In this document: positions 22,703-30,107 of the stretch, one piece after another | Numbering within the stretch: the stretch's first letter is position 1 | How the letters are laid out: every line of letters starts with the position of its first letter | DNA from: a virus | IMG/VR virus record: IMGVR_UViG_3300020159_004774 | Coordinates: 1-34,087 of that record | Direction: 5' to 3' (one strand) | DNA length: 34,087 nt | The notes under the pieces: model-generated | Database searches by the model: none | Told to the model about the DNA's origin: nothing | What the model saw: only the letters and a program-made list of their open reading frames with translations | Made by a program: the position numbers and the translations under genes

Positions 22703-22968
22703 TTCTCCTCATCTTCCTCTTCTTCCTCGTCCTCGTCCCAGCCCTCATCTTCATCCTCGTTCTCATAGTCCCAATCGTAATCATCCTCTTCGTCTTCATC
22801 ATCCTCTTCGTCTTCATCATCCTCTTCGTCTTCGTCATCGTCATCATCATCCTCTTCGTCTTCGTCCCAATCATCGTCATTGTCATCTTCATCAAAACCG
22901 GCAACCATGATGATAGGATCTAACTGAAAACTGCTAAACAAAATGTCGTTTAAATTGAATCTTGACAT
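22696..22968 (-). CDS. Asp/Glu-rich acidic protein (90 aa)
   Basis: AAGGAG precedes the ATG and overlaps the metallopeptidase stop (TAA), so it is co-translated. A short hydrophobic N-terminus (SRFNLNDILFSSFQLDPIIM) is followed by about 65 residues that are almost only Asp and Glu with a few Trp and Tyr. It must be disordered and strongly negative; it may mimic DNA or bind basic or calcium-rich partners, which is inference. The DNA is a GAAGACGAAGAG-type repeat and can change length by slippage. Confidence 0.75.
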   Translation of the reverse strand: MSRFNLNDILFSSFQLDPIIMVAGFDEDDNDDDWDEDEEDDDDDDEDEEDDEDEEDDEDEEDDYDWDYENEDEDEGWDEDEEEEEDEENY

Positions 22969-22977
22969 AATAACTCC

Positions 22978-24609
22978 TTAGCATTTCCCATTGTAATTTA
23001 CAGAACTGCATGAACTATGATAGCGTAAATTGCATGATTTTTCAATTTGATTTACTGGAGTTTGCTGCGAATTAGCGCAACTTCCGTAAGTGCAACATCC
23101 TGAATTGTTTTGTTGTTTGTAACCTTTTCCGTATTCTGGATTACCGGGAATAGTGCTATTGTTAATAAAACAATCACAGCTGAAATGTTTTCTTACTAAA
23201 TTGTTTTTGTTATCTTTAGTCCATACTTTGTCTTCTTCGTCGCCAAAAAGATTATTTTCCATGATGTAGGACAATAGTTCTTTTGCAGCCTCTACCGCTC
23301 CACTTACATCGAAACACAAATTACGAACCATGCCACTTTCTTCATTGATATACATTTCGTCAACTGCAAGTTGGACCTTAAGATTTCCAAATTCAGAATC
23401 ATTCATAGCACTAATGTTTTCTGGAATAATTTCCGAAACACTCATAGATAGAACACATTTTTCTACCTTCAAATCATTATCCATATAAATTTCAACTTTT
23501 TCTTTACTTAAATTCTCTTTAGGCAGTGTTTGATCCGATAACATCGTAACCCTGAAAATATTCCTGCGATCAAATACTTTTTTGAGAATATCTTGATAAG
23601 ATACAGCTTTTGCAACATCTAGTTTCAACCATGTTTGACAAAAAGTTTCATAGAAATTTGCACTAGCTGGCGCAACTTTGCTAGTTTCAACCAAAGAATC
23701 AAGAATATAATCTGTAGCATGTTGGAGACTACTAGCTGTCTTGCCAAGTTTCTCATAAATCTCAACCATCACATCATAAAAAACGCCACTCATGATCCTT
23801 GCAAAACTATGAGGCTCGTTAGCCAACCCGTCCCCGCTCACAATTTTGGGAAGGCTGCTGGGATTCACATACACAAAATCATTGCATGAATCTCTGAGGG
23901 CGGCTGAATATCCTAGATTTTTACCCATTTCTTCAGCCAATTTTGAAACAATATTTTTTTGTCTCAAATTTCCATTTGTTTCTTTCAATACATAATCGAC
24001 AATAAGCTCATGTTTTAAAGTACAAATCATACTGGCAACATCACCAAATGCTTCATGAAATGACCATATTTCCATAGAAGCTACGCTGAAAAAATCTGGC
24101 CTCATGGCATCCAGAATAGCATGGCCAAGTTCGTGACTTACAATATCAGAAGACAAACAAGTGAATATCTCATTCTGTTGTTTTGTAAAATAAAAGAATT
24201 TCAAATTTTCTCTGTCATAAAAAGCATTAGCCTGTCTGCCTGCTAGGGGATCAACATTCAGAACATCCACAGCACACCATCTGCTCAAGTTGGTTTTAGG
24301 TTGGAAGATGTTGATTCCGTGGCAAAGCAAACCATAAACATTCGCAGCTTTGCCTTGCGGACTCTCAAATCCCTCTGTGGCACCTATATAAAATTTAACA
24401 TTTAATTTAAGACGATCTGGAGACGGGTTCAAAATATTGACATATAGATTTGGATACGAAGGATCATTTACTAAATAAGCAACATTACCTTGCTTTATAC
24501 AGAGCGGAGGATATTTTGCTATGTGCGAATCTTTTTTTGGCCAGACCAAATCACAAATAAATTCACAAAGTTTTTTGTAAAAACTCAATACTTTATTAAA
24601 TATCCACAT
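22978..24609 (-). CDS. Zinc metallopeptidase, gluzincin (M4-like HELGH...E)
   Basis: H159-E160-L-G-H163 (SHELGHAILD) with a third ligand E186 in the SFHEAFGDVASM motif is the gluzincin arrangement of thermolysin-type peptidases; E160 is catalytic. The sequence ANAFYDRENLKFFYF before it and NEPHSFARIMSGVFYDVM after it resemble bacterial M4-like enzymes. The N-terminus (MWIFNKVLSFYKKLCEFICDLVW) is amphipathic and could attach to a membrane, but no cleavable signal is evident. The C-terminus is Cys-rich (CDC, CC, then several C), maybe a metal or disulphide module. AGAGGTG precedes the ATG. The acidic protein follows. Substrate unknown: a capsid, host or fibre processing role is possible. Confidence 0.87.
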   Translation of the reverse strand: MWIFNKVLSFYKKLCEFICDLVWPKKDSHIAKYPPLCIKQGNVAYLVNDPSYPNLYVNILNPSPDRLKLNVKFYIGATEGFESPQGKAANVYGLLCHGINIFQPKTNLSRWCAVDVLNVDPLAGRQANAFYDRENLKFFYFTKQQNEIFTCLSSDIVSHELGHAILDAMRPDFFSVASMEIWSFHEAFGDVASMICTLKHELIVDYVLKETNGNLRQKNIVSKLAEEMGKNLGYSAALRDSCNDFVYVNPSSLPKIVSGDGLANEPHSFARIMSGVFYDVMVEIYEKLGKTASSLQHATDYILDSLVETSKVAPASANFYETFCQTWLKLDVAKAVSYQDILKKVFDRRNIFRVTMLSDQTLPKENLSKEKVEIYMDNDLKVEKCVLSMSVSEIIPENISAMNDSEFGNLKVQLAVDEMYINEESGMVRNLCFDVSGAVEAAKELLSYIMENNLFGDEEDKVWTKDNKNNLVRKHFSCDCFINNSTIPGNPEYGKGYKQQNNSGCCTYGSCANSQQTPVNQIEKSCNLRYHSSCSSVNYNGKC

Positions 24610-24631
24610 TTTACACCTCTTGGAGTTATGT

Positions 24632-25153
24632 ATGAGTATAGAAAATAGAATTCAAGAACAAAGAACAAATGAAGCAATAAAAAAAAATTACATGGGACAA
24701 GAAGGAAAAATTTATCTAATAGCCAAATATGTCGGTCATGAAATAGTCAAAGACTCTGGGATATCTGAAGTTCTAGATTTTGATTCGATGTACGAAAATG
24801 ATGATGATAGCTCCATACCAATATTAGACGAAGATGCATATAGTTTTGGATTGGGACATAATTATAATGGCCTAGAGCATGGATACCACATGGAAATCAC
24901 CTGTTTAGATTACGAACAATCAATAAAGCTTTATTATAAGGGATTTTTAGTATATCACGAAGAAGGTGGCAATTTGATACAATTCATTCCAAATAAACTT
25001 TGGGAAGAACTCGTTGACAGGTTATACATTCGTGTTACAGAGATTTTGAAAAATAGAATGAAAAAATATGAAAAAGCAGAGCAGGCTGAGCTAGCCAAGC
25101 TTGAAAAAGAGGAGTTGAATAGATTAAGGGATAAATGGGGCGATATTATTTAA
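24632..25153 (+). CDS. Unknown acidic-helical protein (173 aa)
   Basis: ATG at 24632 has GGAG at good spacing, whereas the TTG 12 bases upstream has no such site. Residues ~35-60 are acidic (YENDDDSSIPILDEDAYSF), the middle has GLGHNYNGLEHGYHMEITC and a beta-like YYKGFLVYHEEGG, and the last ~50 residues form a charged helix (EKAEQAELAKLEKEELNRL). Cytosolic, no family recognised. It is divergent from the metallopeptidase with only 22 bases between starts and converges on the next minus-strand gene. Confidence 0.7.
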   Translation: MSIENRIQEQRTNEAIKKNYMGQEGKIYLIAKYVGHEIVKDSGISEVLDFDSMYENDDDSSIPILDEDAYSFGLGHNYNGLEHGYHMEITCLDYEQSIKLYYKGFLVYHEEGGNLIQFIPNKLWEELVDRLYIRVTEILKNRMKKYEKAEQAELAKLEKEELNRLRDKWGDII

Positions 25154-25978
25154 TTAGGGAGGAGTGATTAAGTCTCCGCTTTGCAGTACATAAGGCGTTT
25201 CCATGACACCAACCAGATCAGATCCCGAATAGGTATAGTAAGTCTTTTTGGCAAGATCCCCTGCGGTAGCTCCAGCATAATATTTGATTTCTTGAGTAAT
25301 AACGCCTCCGTTGTATGTTCTTTTGTAGAAGAAAAAGGCATCGTTCACACCTTGTAAAAGCTGCCAATCTGCTTTTGGAGACGCAGGATCAAATCCGGCA
25401 GCTGTAATAATAGCTTCATCTACTGAATCAGATGGATCTAATTCAATTATTCTATCTGGACCAAGATTGGGATAGTTAAATCGATTAGCTATAGTATATT
25501 TAGAAAATAAACTTGGAAGCTCTCTTACTGGAGCATTTTTGTTGAACTTTATAACAGTTTCGGCAGCTGAATTGGATATGTATGCTCTAAAAATACCTCT
25601 AGATGCCTTGCCTTTAATAAGAACTTTGGTTATGGGACCAGAAGAATTATTAGTCATATATGTCTGAGCAGTAAACAAAGCAGAAAAACTTGAATTGGCA
25701 TTAAGAGCATTTGCTACTTCGCTGGCTTTAGTTGATGAAGCGGTGGCACCAGCTACATTTATGGATATGGGGCAATAATTGGAAAAATTTGTATCTATAG
25801 CATAATTTACTGTCAAAGAATTATAAGTTGAGAAATTATAAGGCTCTGCCAAGCCACTTAGCATGTAGTCGCTTCTGTTGGTATTTGCAGGTAGTTTGAA
25901 AGACATTTGATATTGTCTATCGGCTCCGAACAAAGTCGGTCTGAATTCAAAGTCGAAAACATTTTGGAAAAAAGCCAT
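25154..25978 (-). CDS. Virion structural protein (274 aa)
   Basis: GAGG precedes the ATG at 25978, and an AT-rich late-promoter-like run lies just upstream. The protein is Asn/Ser/Thr-rich and beta-predicted, with FRPTLFGADRQYQMSF at the N-terminus and PSLFSKYTIANRFNYP in the middle, no signal or membrane segment. This composition and its place beside terminase and portal genes suggest a head or tail component. The exact role is not identifiable. Confidence 0.65.
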   Translation of the reverse strand: MAFFQNVFDFEFRPTLFGADRQYQMSFKLPANTNRSDYMLSGLAEPYNFSTYNSLTVNYAIDTNFSNYCPISINVAGATASSTKASEVANALNANSSFSALFTAQTYMTNNSSGPITKVLIKGKASRGIFRAYISNSAAETVIKFNKNAPVRELPSLFSKYTIANRFNYPNLGPDRIIELDPSDSVDEAIITAAGFDPASPKADWQLLQGVNDAFFFYKRTYNGGVITQEIKYYAGATAGDLAKKTYYTYSGSDLVGVMETPYVLQSGDLITPP

Positions 25979-25999
25979 GTTAACCTCAGAAACTAGTAA

Positions 26000-26015
26000 T
26001 ATTTATTTATTTATG
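26000..26015 (-). promoter_or_regulatory. Overlapping ATAAATA repeats, late-promoter-like
   Basis: On the minus strand CATAAATAAATAAATA gives three overlapping ATAAATA copies, about 22 bases before the virion gene start at 25978. It resembles the T4 late element but is also simple AT repeat. Confidence 0.4.
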
Positions 26016-26469
26016 CCAATCGCAAAATCATTTTAAGATTATCTACATCCTTACGGCTCTTTTCCAATTGATCTTCGTAAAATATTTCCATCCATCTTTT
26101 TTCGGGTTCCTCCAAAAGATCGAGATTATCCCTCAACCTTATTGCGTAATTCATTACAACTTCTTCTTCCATCTTCAAAGCATAATTCAAAATATGCCTA
26201 ATATCGTAAAAAATTTCATACGGATTGTGATCGAAAATTTCGTTTGTTTGCGTGAAATCAAGACCCATGCCAAGCATGGCGTTCTGGAATTCCATCACAT
26301 GTGCCATTTCAGACTGAGCTTCTTCAGTCAATAATTCTTTATATTCTTCTCTATTAACTCCGCTTACTGTCGATGCTGCTGTTAAGTAAAACAACATGTG
26401 CTTTTTCTCGTTTTTGAGGTCTTGCAACATCAAATGTGCAAATTTTGAATAATTTTCATTTTTAATCAT
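26011..26469 (-). CDS. Ferritin-like four-helix protein (152 aa)
   Basis: The protein appears all-helical. Helix 1 has E21 (KNEKKHMLFYL), helix 2 has E54-M-A-H57 (QSEMAHVMEFQNAM, an ExxH pair), helix 3 has EEE at 101-103 (KMEEEVVMNYAIRL), and helix 4 YEDQLEKSRKDVDNL provides Glu but no second ExxH histidine. The length and helix order match ferritin-like/bacterioferritin-type folds that bind two iron atoms. The missing last His may weaken the site. GGAG lies 10 bases before the ATG. A role in iron handling, oxidative protection or as a structural bundle is inferred. Confidence 0.68.
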   Translation of the reverse strand: MIKNENYSKFAHLMLQDLKNEKKHMLFYLTAASTVSGVNREEYKELLTEEAQSEMAHVMEFQNAMLGMGLDFTQTNEIFDHNPYEIFYDIRHILNYALKMEEEVVMNYAIRLRDNLDLLEEPEKRWMEIFYEDQLEKSRKDVDNLKMILRLA

Positions 26470-26519
26470 TTTTGGCGATCTCCTCGTTCATATATATTTT
26501 AGTCATCCTTTGGGAAAAA

Positions 26520-28316
26520 ATGAAACAACAATCTTTATGGCATGAGAAATATTCTTCTCCAAAGAAGTATTACGAAGCCAATTACGATCAGCAATTTTAT
26601 TATTTTGATGAATATCAAATGGAAATTGATCCTGATGAAAAGATAGAGGATATGAATAATTATTCTCTTGAAAGACAACGAGAAGAAATTGTCAAATGCA
26701 TGGAAAGCTTTCCATATTTTTGTCAAAAATACATCAAAATTCTACATCCAGTAAAAGGATTAATACCATTTTTGCTTTTTAAATATCAAGCTAGATGTAT
26801 CGAGGAGTACAAACAATTCAGATTTAATATTATTTCTAAATTCCGTCAGGGCGGTTTAACAACAGTTACTCTGTTGTACGGTCTTTGGAAATGCATGTTT
26901 GAACTTGATCAACAGATAATGACATTGTCAAAAACAGATCGTGAAGCCGTAGGCACTGGCATGATGGTTGACCGTGCTGTAGAGCATATGCCTGAATGGA
27001 TTAGACCAAAAAAAGATGGAAAATGGAACGATCACCTCAAACAGTTTCCCGATACCGGCGGTGCCTTGCAGTTCTATTCGCCAGAAGCTGCCCGTGGTAA
27101 ATCAGTGACATTTCTTATCATTGACGAAGCCGCCTTCATCCCTGAAATGGAAAATCACTGGAAAGCTATGTGGCCTGTGTTAAGCACAGGTGGTAGTTGC
27201 GTCCTTGTTTCCACCGTAAACGGTCTTGGAAACTGGTACGAAGAAACATACACAAAAGCCAAAGCAGGCGAAAACAAATTCCATGTCATTGATTTGGATT
27301 ATTACGAACATCCAGACTACAACGAAAAGAGCAACCCGGACTGGATTCATGAACAAAGGGCTCAGTTAGGCGAAAGAGGCTTTCTTCAGGAAGTCATGCG
27401 GTCTTTCTTGGGATCTGGCGAAACATATATACCATCTCAAAAGTTAGCAAGTCTGGATCAAGAACTGAGAAATCTTGATCCCGCAAAGAAAATGTTCGCT
27501 CAATACGCAAATAACGACAATAGCAGCGAAGAAGATAATGATACAATCTACAAGGGTGCTTTATGGTTGTGGAAAGAGCCAGTTGCTGGACAGGAATATG
27601 TACTGGGAGTAGACTGCGCCGAGGGAATAGGAACTAACGGCGATAATTCTTGCATCGAAATTCTAAACATTAATACCCTTGAACAGGTTGCTGAATTTTA
27701 CAGCAACAATATTTCTCCACATGATTTAGCCAACATACTTAATGAATTGGGCATTTTATATAACAATGGATTGATAGCAGTGGAAGACATGGCATCCGGG
27801 GGTATCGTCCTGAATAATCTCCAAATGGATTTCAGCTATGAAAATTTGTTCTATAGCGGGAAAAACAGCAAAAATATGAAGCCGGGTATCAAAGTCACGG
27901 CAGCTAACAGACCAATCATATTGCAAGGTTTTCAATCTCGTGTCATTGATGATACTTTGAAGATGAAAAGCAGAAGATTATTGAGGGAGATGAAGACATT
28001 TGAATTCAACAACACTACAAAAAAAGCAGAGGCGGCAAAAAACAAACATGATGACGCAATTATGGCAATAGCCATAGCCATTTATGCCAGAGATCAATCG
28101 ATAAGAGACATTCCGTTGGGCATGATCGTTTCAGATGGACTTGCCAAGGCAAATTCTAAATTAGATGATATCCGTCAAGAATTGAGAAAAGGTTTGAAAG
28201 ATGATCTGCTAGATAGGATAAGGACAAAAGAAAAATCTGCTAAAGATTTCGATAACGAGATTTTAATAAGCATGTATAGAAAAAAAGACAGCTTACTCCG
28301 TGAATTTGGGTGGTGA
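26520..28316 (+). CDS. terL: Terminase large subunit (TerL)
   Basis: The packaging ATPase and nuclease that drives DNA into the prohead. The start at 26520 (MKQQSLWHEK) is chosen over the longer TTG frame because that frame runs into the divergent gene. The ATPase has a deviant Walker A KFRQGGLTT (107-115, Leu where Lys usually sits, Lys/Arg earlier), Walker B FLIIDEAAF (198-206; D202, E203) and coupling motif STVNG (231-235). The C-terminal RNase H-like nuclease has D365 (VLGVDCAEG), E422 (AVEDMASGG) and D511/D512 (HDDAIMAIAIAIY). The length of 598 aa matches T4 gp17-type enzymes. It leads a three-gene run. Confidence 0.95.
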   Translation: MKQQSLWHEKYSSPKKYYEANYDQQFYYFDEYQMEIDPDEKIEDMNNYSLERQREEIVKCMESFPYFCQKYIKILHPVKGLIPFLLFKYQARCIEEYKQFRFNIISKFRQGGLTTVTLLYGLWKCMFELDQQIMTLSKTDREAVGTGMMVDRAVEHMPEWIRPKKDGKWNDHLKQFPDTGGALQFYSPEAARGKSVTFLIIDEAAFIPEMENHWKAMWPVLSTGGSCVLVSTVNGLGNWYEETYTKAKAGENKFHVIDLDYYEHPDYNEKSNPDWIHEQRAQLGERGFLQEVMRSFLGSGETYIPSQKLASLDQELRNLDPAKKMFAQYANNDNSSEEDNDTIYKGALWLWKEPVAGQEYVLGVDCAEGIGTNGDNSCIEILNINTLEQVAEFYSNNISPHDLANILNELGILYNNGLIAVEDMASGGIVLNNLQMDFSYENLFYSGKNSKNMKPGIKVTAANRPIILQGFQSRVIDDTLKMKSRRLLREMKTFEFNNTTKKAEAAKNKHDDAIMAIAIAIYARDQSIRDIPLGMIVSDGLAKANSKLDDIRQELRKGLKDDLLDRIRTKEKSAKDFDNEILISMYRKKDSLLREFGW

Positions 28317-28320
28317 AAAA

Positions 28321-29130
28321 ATGTTTTATCTGAGAAAACCTAGCATTGAAATTAACTTGGTTGATTATAAAGACGCACTGTTTTCAAGTTTGAGAAATGA
28401 AGAATGGGTTGACAAAGCTTACAACAATGAAACGACAATGATGGAATGGTTTGATCCAACAAACTCCCTGTCTGCAAAAAAAGCAATAAATGAATACAAG
28501 AAAACAAAAGATATCGCAAGTTTAATTAAAGCTAAAAATAAATTGTGTTTCAGCGAACAAGCGATGGAAATAATTTTCAACGCAGGAAAAGCACAAACAA
28601 ATAAAAAATTAGCAGAAATAATCTTCAAAAAAACCGAAACATACGCAAATAATTTAAAGTATCTACTTTACGAATTTTGCGAAAACACAGGAACACATCT
28701 GACAGCACAAATAACTCCTTTCCCTAATGACCTAGATGACACCGTAAAACCAATTTCGCAATTCAAAATCAAACTAAACGACGAAAAAACAATCATCACA
28801 TCCATCTCGGAAAAAGGATTGGACATAATTGAAAATGATTCAAAAATAAAAAATATAACCGCATACTTTGAAGAAAGGTGCAAATGTAAAACAATTAAGA
28901 AAAGATACCTAAAGGCCGATCAAATATCAGAATCACAATACAAAAAAGTTGTAAGAAATCTTATTAATCTCAAAGAATATGAGGTGCCAGTAAACTTATG
29001 TTACCTCACATCCGAAAATTGCATGTATAAAATTTTGTATCGTGGAAATCAATCTATAAGTGATCAAGAAAAAGAAATATCACTTGCCAACACAAACCTG
29101 AAAGTCTTAAGCATAACCAAAATAAAATGA
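28321..29130 (+). CDS. Unknown protein downstream of terminase (269 aa)
   Basis: ATG at 28321 follows GGTGG; the terminase stop is only 5 bases before. The protein is Lys/Asn-rich and mixed helix/strand. It contains EEWVDKAYNNETTMMEWFD near the N-terminus and a CKCKTIKKRY segment near residue 190. No family recognised. It is translationally coupled to the next gene (ATGA overlap) and probably belongs to the packaging or head operon. Confidence 0.7.
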   Translation: MFYLRKPSIEINLVDYKDALFSSLRNEEWVDKAYNNETTMMEWFDPTNSLSAKKAINEYKKTKDIASLIKAKNKLCFSEQAMEIIFNAGKAQTNKKLAEIIFKKTETYANNLKYLLYEFCENTGTHLTAQITPFPNDLDDTVKPISQFKIKLNDEKTIITSISEKGLDIIENDSKIKNITAYFEERCKCKTIKKRYLKADQISESQYKKVVRNLINLKEYEVPVNLCYLTSENCMYKILYRGNQSISDQEKEISLANTNLKVLSITKIK

Positions 29131-29459
29131 ACACAAACGAAAAAAGACTAGATCAAATCAAAAACCAATTGCTTGAACTTTACAGGCAATTGCCAGATCA
29201 ATTCGCATTAGAAAATGTCAAATTAAGTTTTAAGAAAACTCTGCAAGCAATAAATGAAGTTCAAACCAAAAGACAAAAAAGATACAGACAAAATCTTGAA
29301 TATGAGACACAAAACAGAATGGGTTTCCAATCCGTTGAGGCTGCACAAAAAGCCTTGGAAATTTTGGATGGAATGTTGGCAAATGAACAAAAGAATATCG
29401 ACCAAGCACAACAAAAACCAGAACAACTATCATTTAATGACGGATTATTGAACGGATAA
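29127..29459 (+). CDS. Small helical protein, likely coiled coil (110 aa)
   Basis: The ATG overlaps the preceding TGA. Heptad-like helices (RLDQIKNQLLELYRQL, then AAQKALEILDGMLANEQ) suggest a coiled coil, and KTKRQKRYRQ-type segments are basic. The C-terminus (EQLSFNDGLLNG) overlaps a convergent minus-strand gene by 15 bases. Possibly a small packaging or head-assembly factor, by position only. Confidence 0.65.
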   Translation: MNTNEKRLDQIKNQLLELYRQLPDQFALENVKLSFKKTLQAINEVQTKRQKRYRQNLEYETQNRMGFQSVEAAQKALEILDGMLANEQKNIDQAQQKPEQLSFNDGLLNG

Positions 29460-30014
29460 TAATATTTTGTTTCTTTCGTGCAAGTCTATCAAAAAATCCG
29501 ATAACTCATCATTGTGATCATAAGATGCTTGTTTTTCTGCAAAATTTTCATATTCAAAAGGTATTTCAAGAAAATCACATAATTGTTGCTTTATGCCATC
29601 AGTTGCGTTAAGTCCCTCTACTATGACAAGAGGCATTGCAGATTTTTGACATATGTATTTTAATCTTTCAAACCTCATAGAAATATAATTCTTGCAAAAT
29701 AATCTATCAAAATATCTCTCTTCATTTATATTTTTTTCAGCCACCTTACTTGATCCAAATATTACTACATGTTTAAAATCTTGATAAAATTGCTTGTAAC
29801 CGACTTGATAGTTGTGGAGAATAATATCGAACCACCTAGCTCTTGAAAAATACCATTTATTACGCTGTGGTTTTAAATCTTCAATATTGCTGTTTACATA
29901 TGTTTTCAAATTTTCAATATCAAAATTAGATTGAATTCTTTTGTGAGATGATATCAAATTATTCCAAAAAGCGAGGTCTATGCCCAAATGTGTATGAACG
30001 AAAAAAGGTTTCAT
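29445..30014 (-). CDS. Unknown protein, possibly sulfotransferase-like (189 aa)
   Basis: The N-terminal FFVHTHLGIDLAFWNNLISS and the C-terminal sequence RLKYICQKSAMPLVIVEGL followed by LCDFLEIPFEYENF resemble the two ends of sulfotransferase-type P-loop proteins (first strand-loop, then a final RYEDL-like and FLGIPF-like region). The glycine loop for PAPS binding is not present in canonical form, so the fold is a guess. It is a single minus-strand gene between plus-strand head genes and starts 93 bases before the portal gene. Possibly cargo gained by transfer. Confidence 0.55.
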   Translation of the reverse strand: MKPFFVHTHLGIDLAFWNNLISSHKRIQSNFDIENLKTYVNSNIEDLKPQRNKWYFSRARWFDIILHNYQVGYKQFYQDFKHVVIFGSSKVAEKNINEERYFDRLFCKNYISMRFERLKYICQKSAMPLVIVEGLNATDGIKQQLCDFLEIPFEYENFAEKQASYDHNDELSDFLIDLHERNKILLSVQ

Positions 30015-30107
30015 GGTATTGTTTTAAATTAGTTGGTCGGGGGTAAAATTATATCTAAACTACATAACTATAATTAAGCAGAGAACGAAAGGTATTCTAT
30101 CTAAAAC

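Noticed and set aside
22671-22910. His/Pro/Leu-rich plus frame and Met/Thr/Lys-rich minus frame over the acidic gene
   Set aside because: Low-complexity shadows of the Asp/Glu codon repeat; the acidic frame has the good ribosome site and operon position.
26472-26519. Longer N-terminus of terminase from a TTG
   Set aside because: It would overlap the divergent ferritin-like gene's leader, is hydrophobic unlike TerL starts, and the ATG at 26520 is sufficient.
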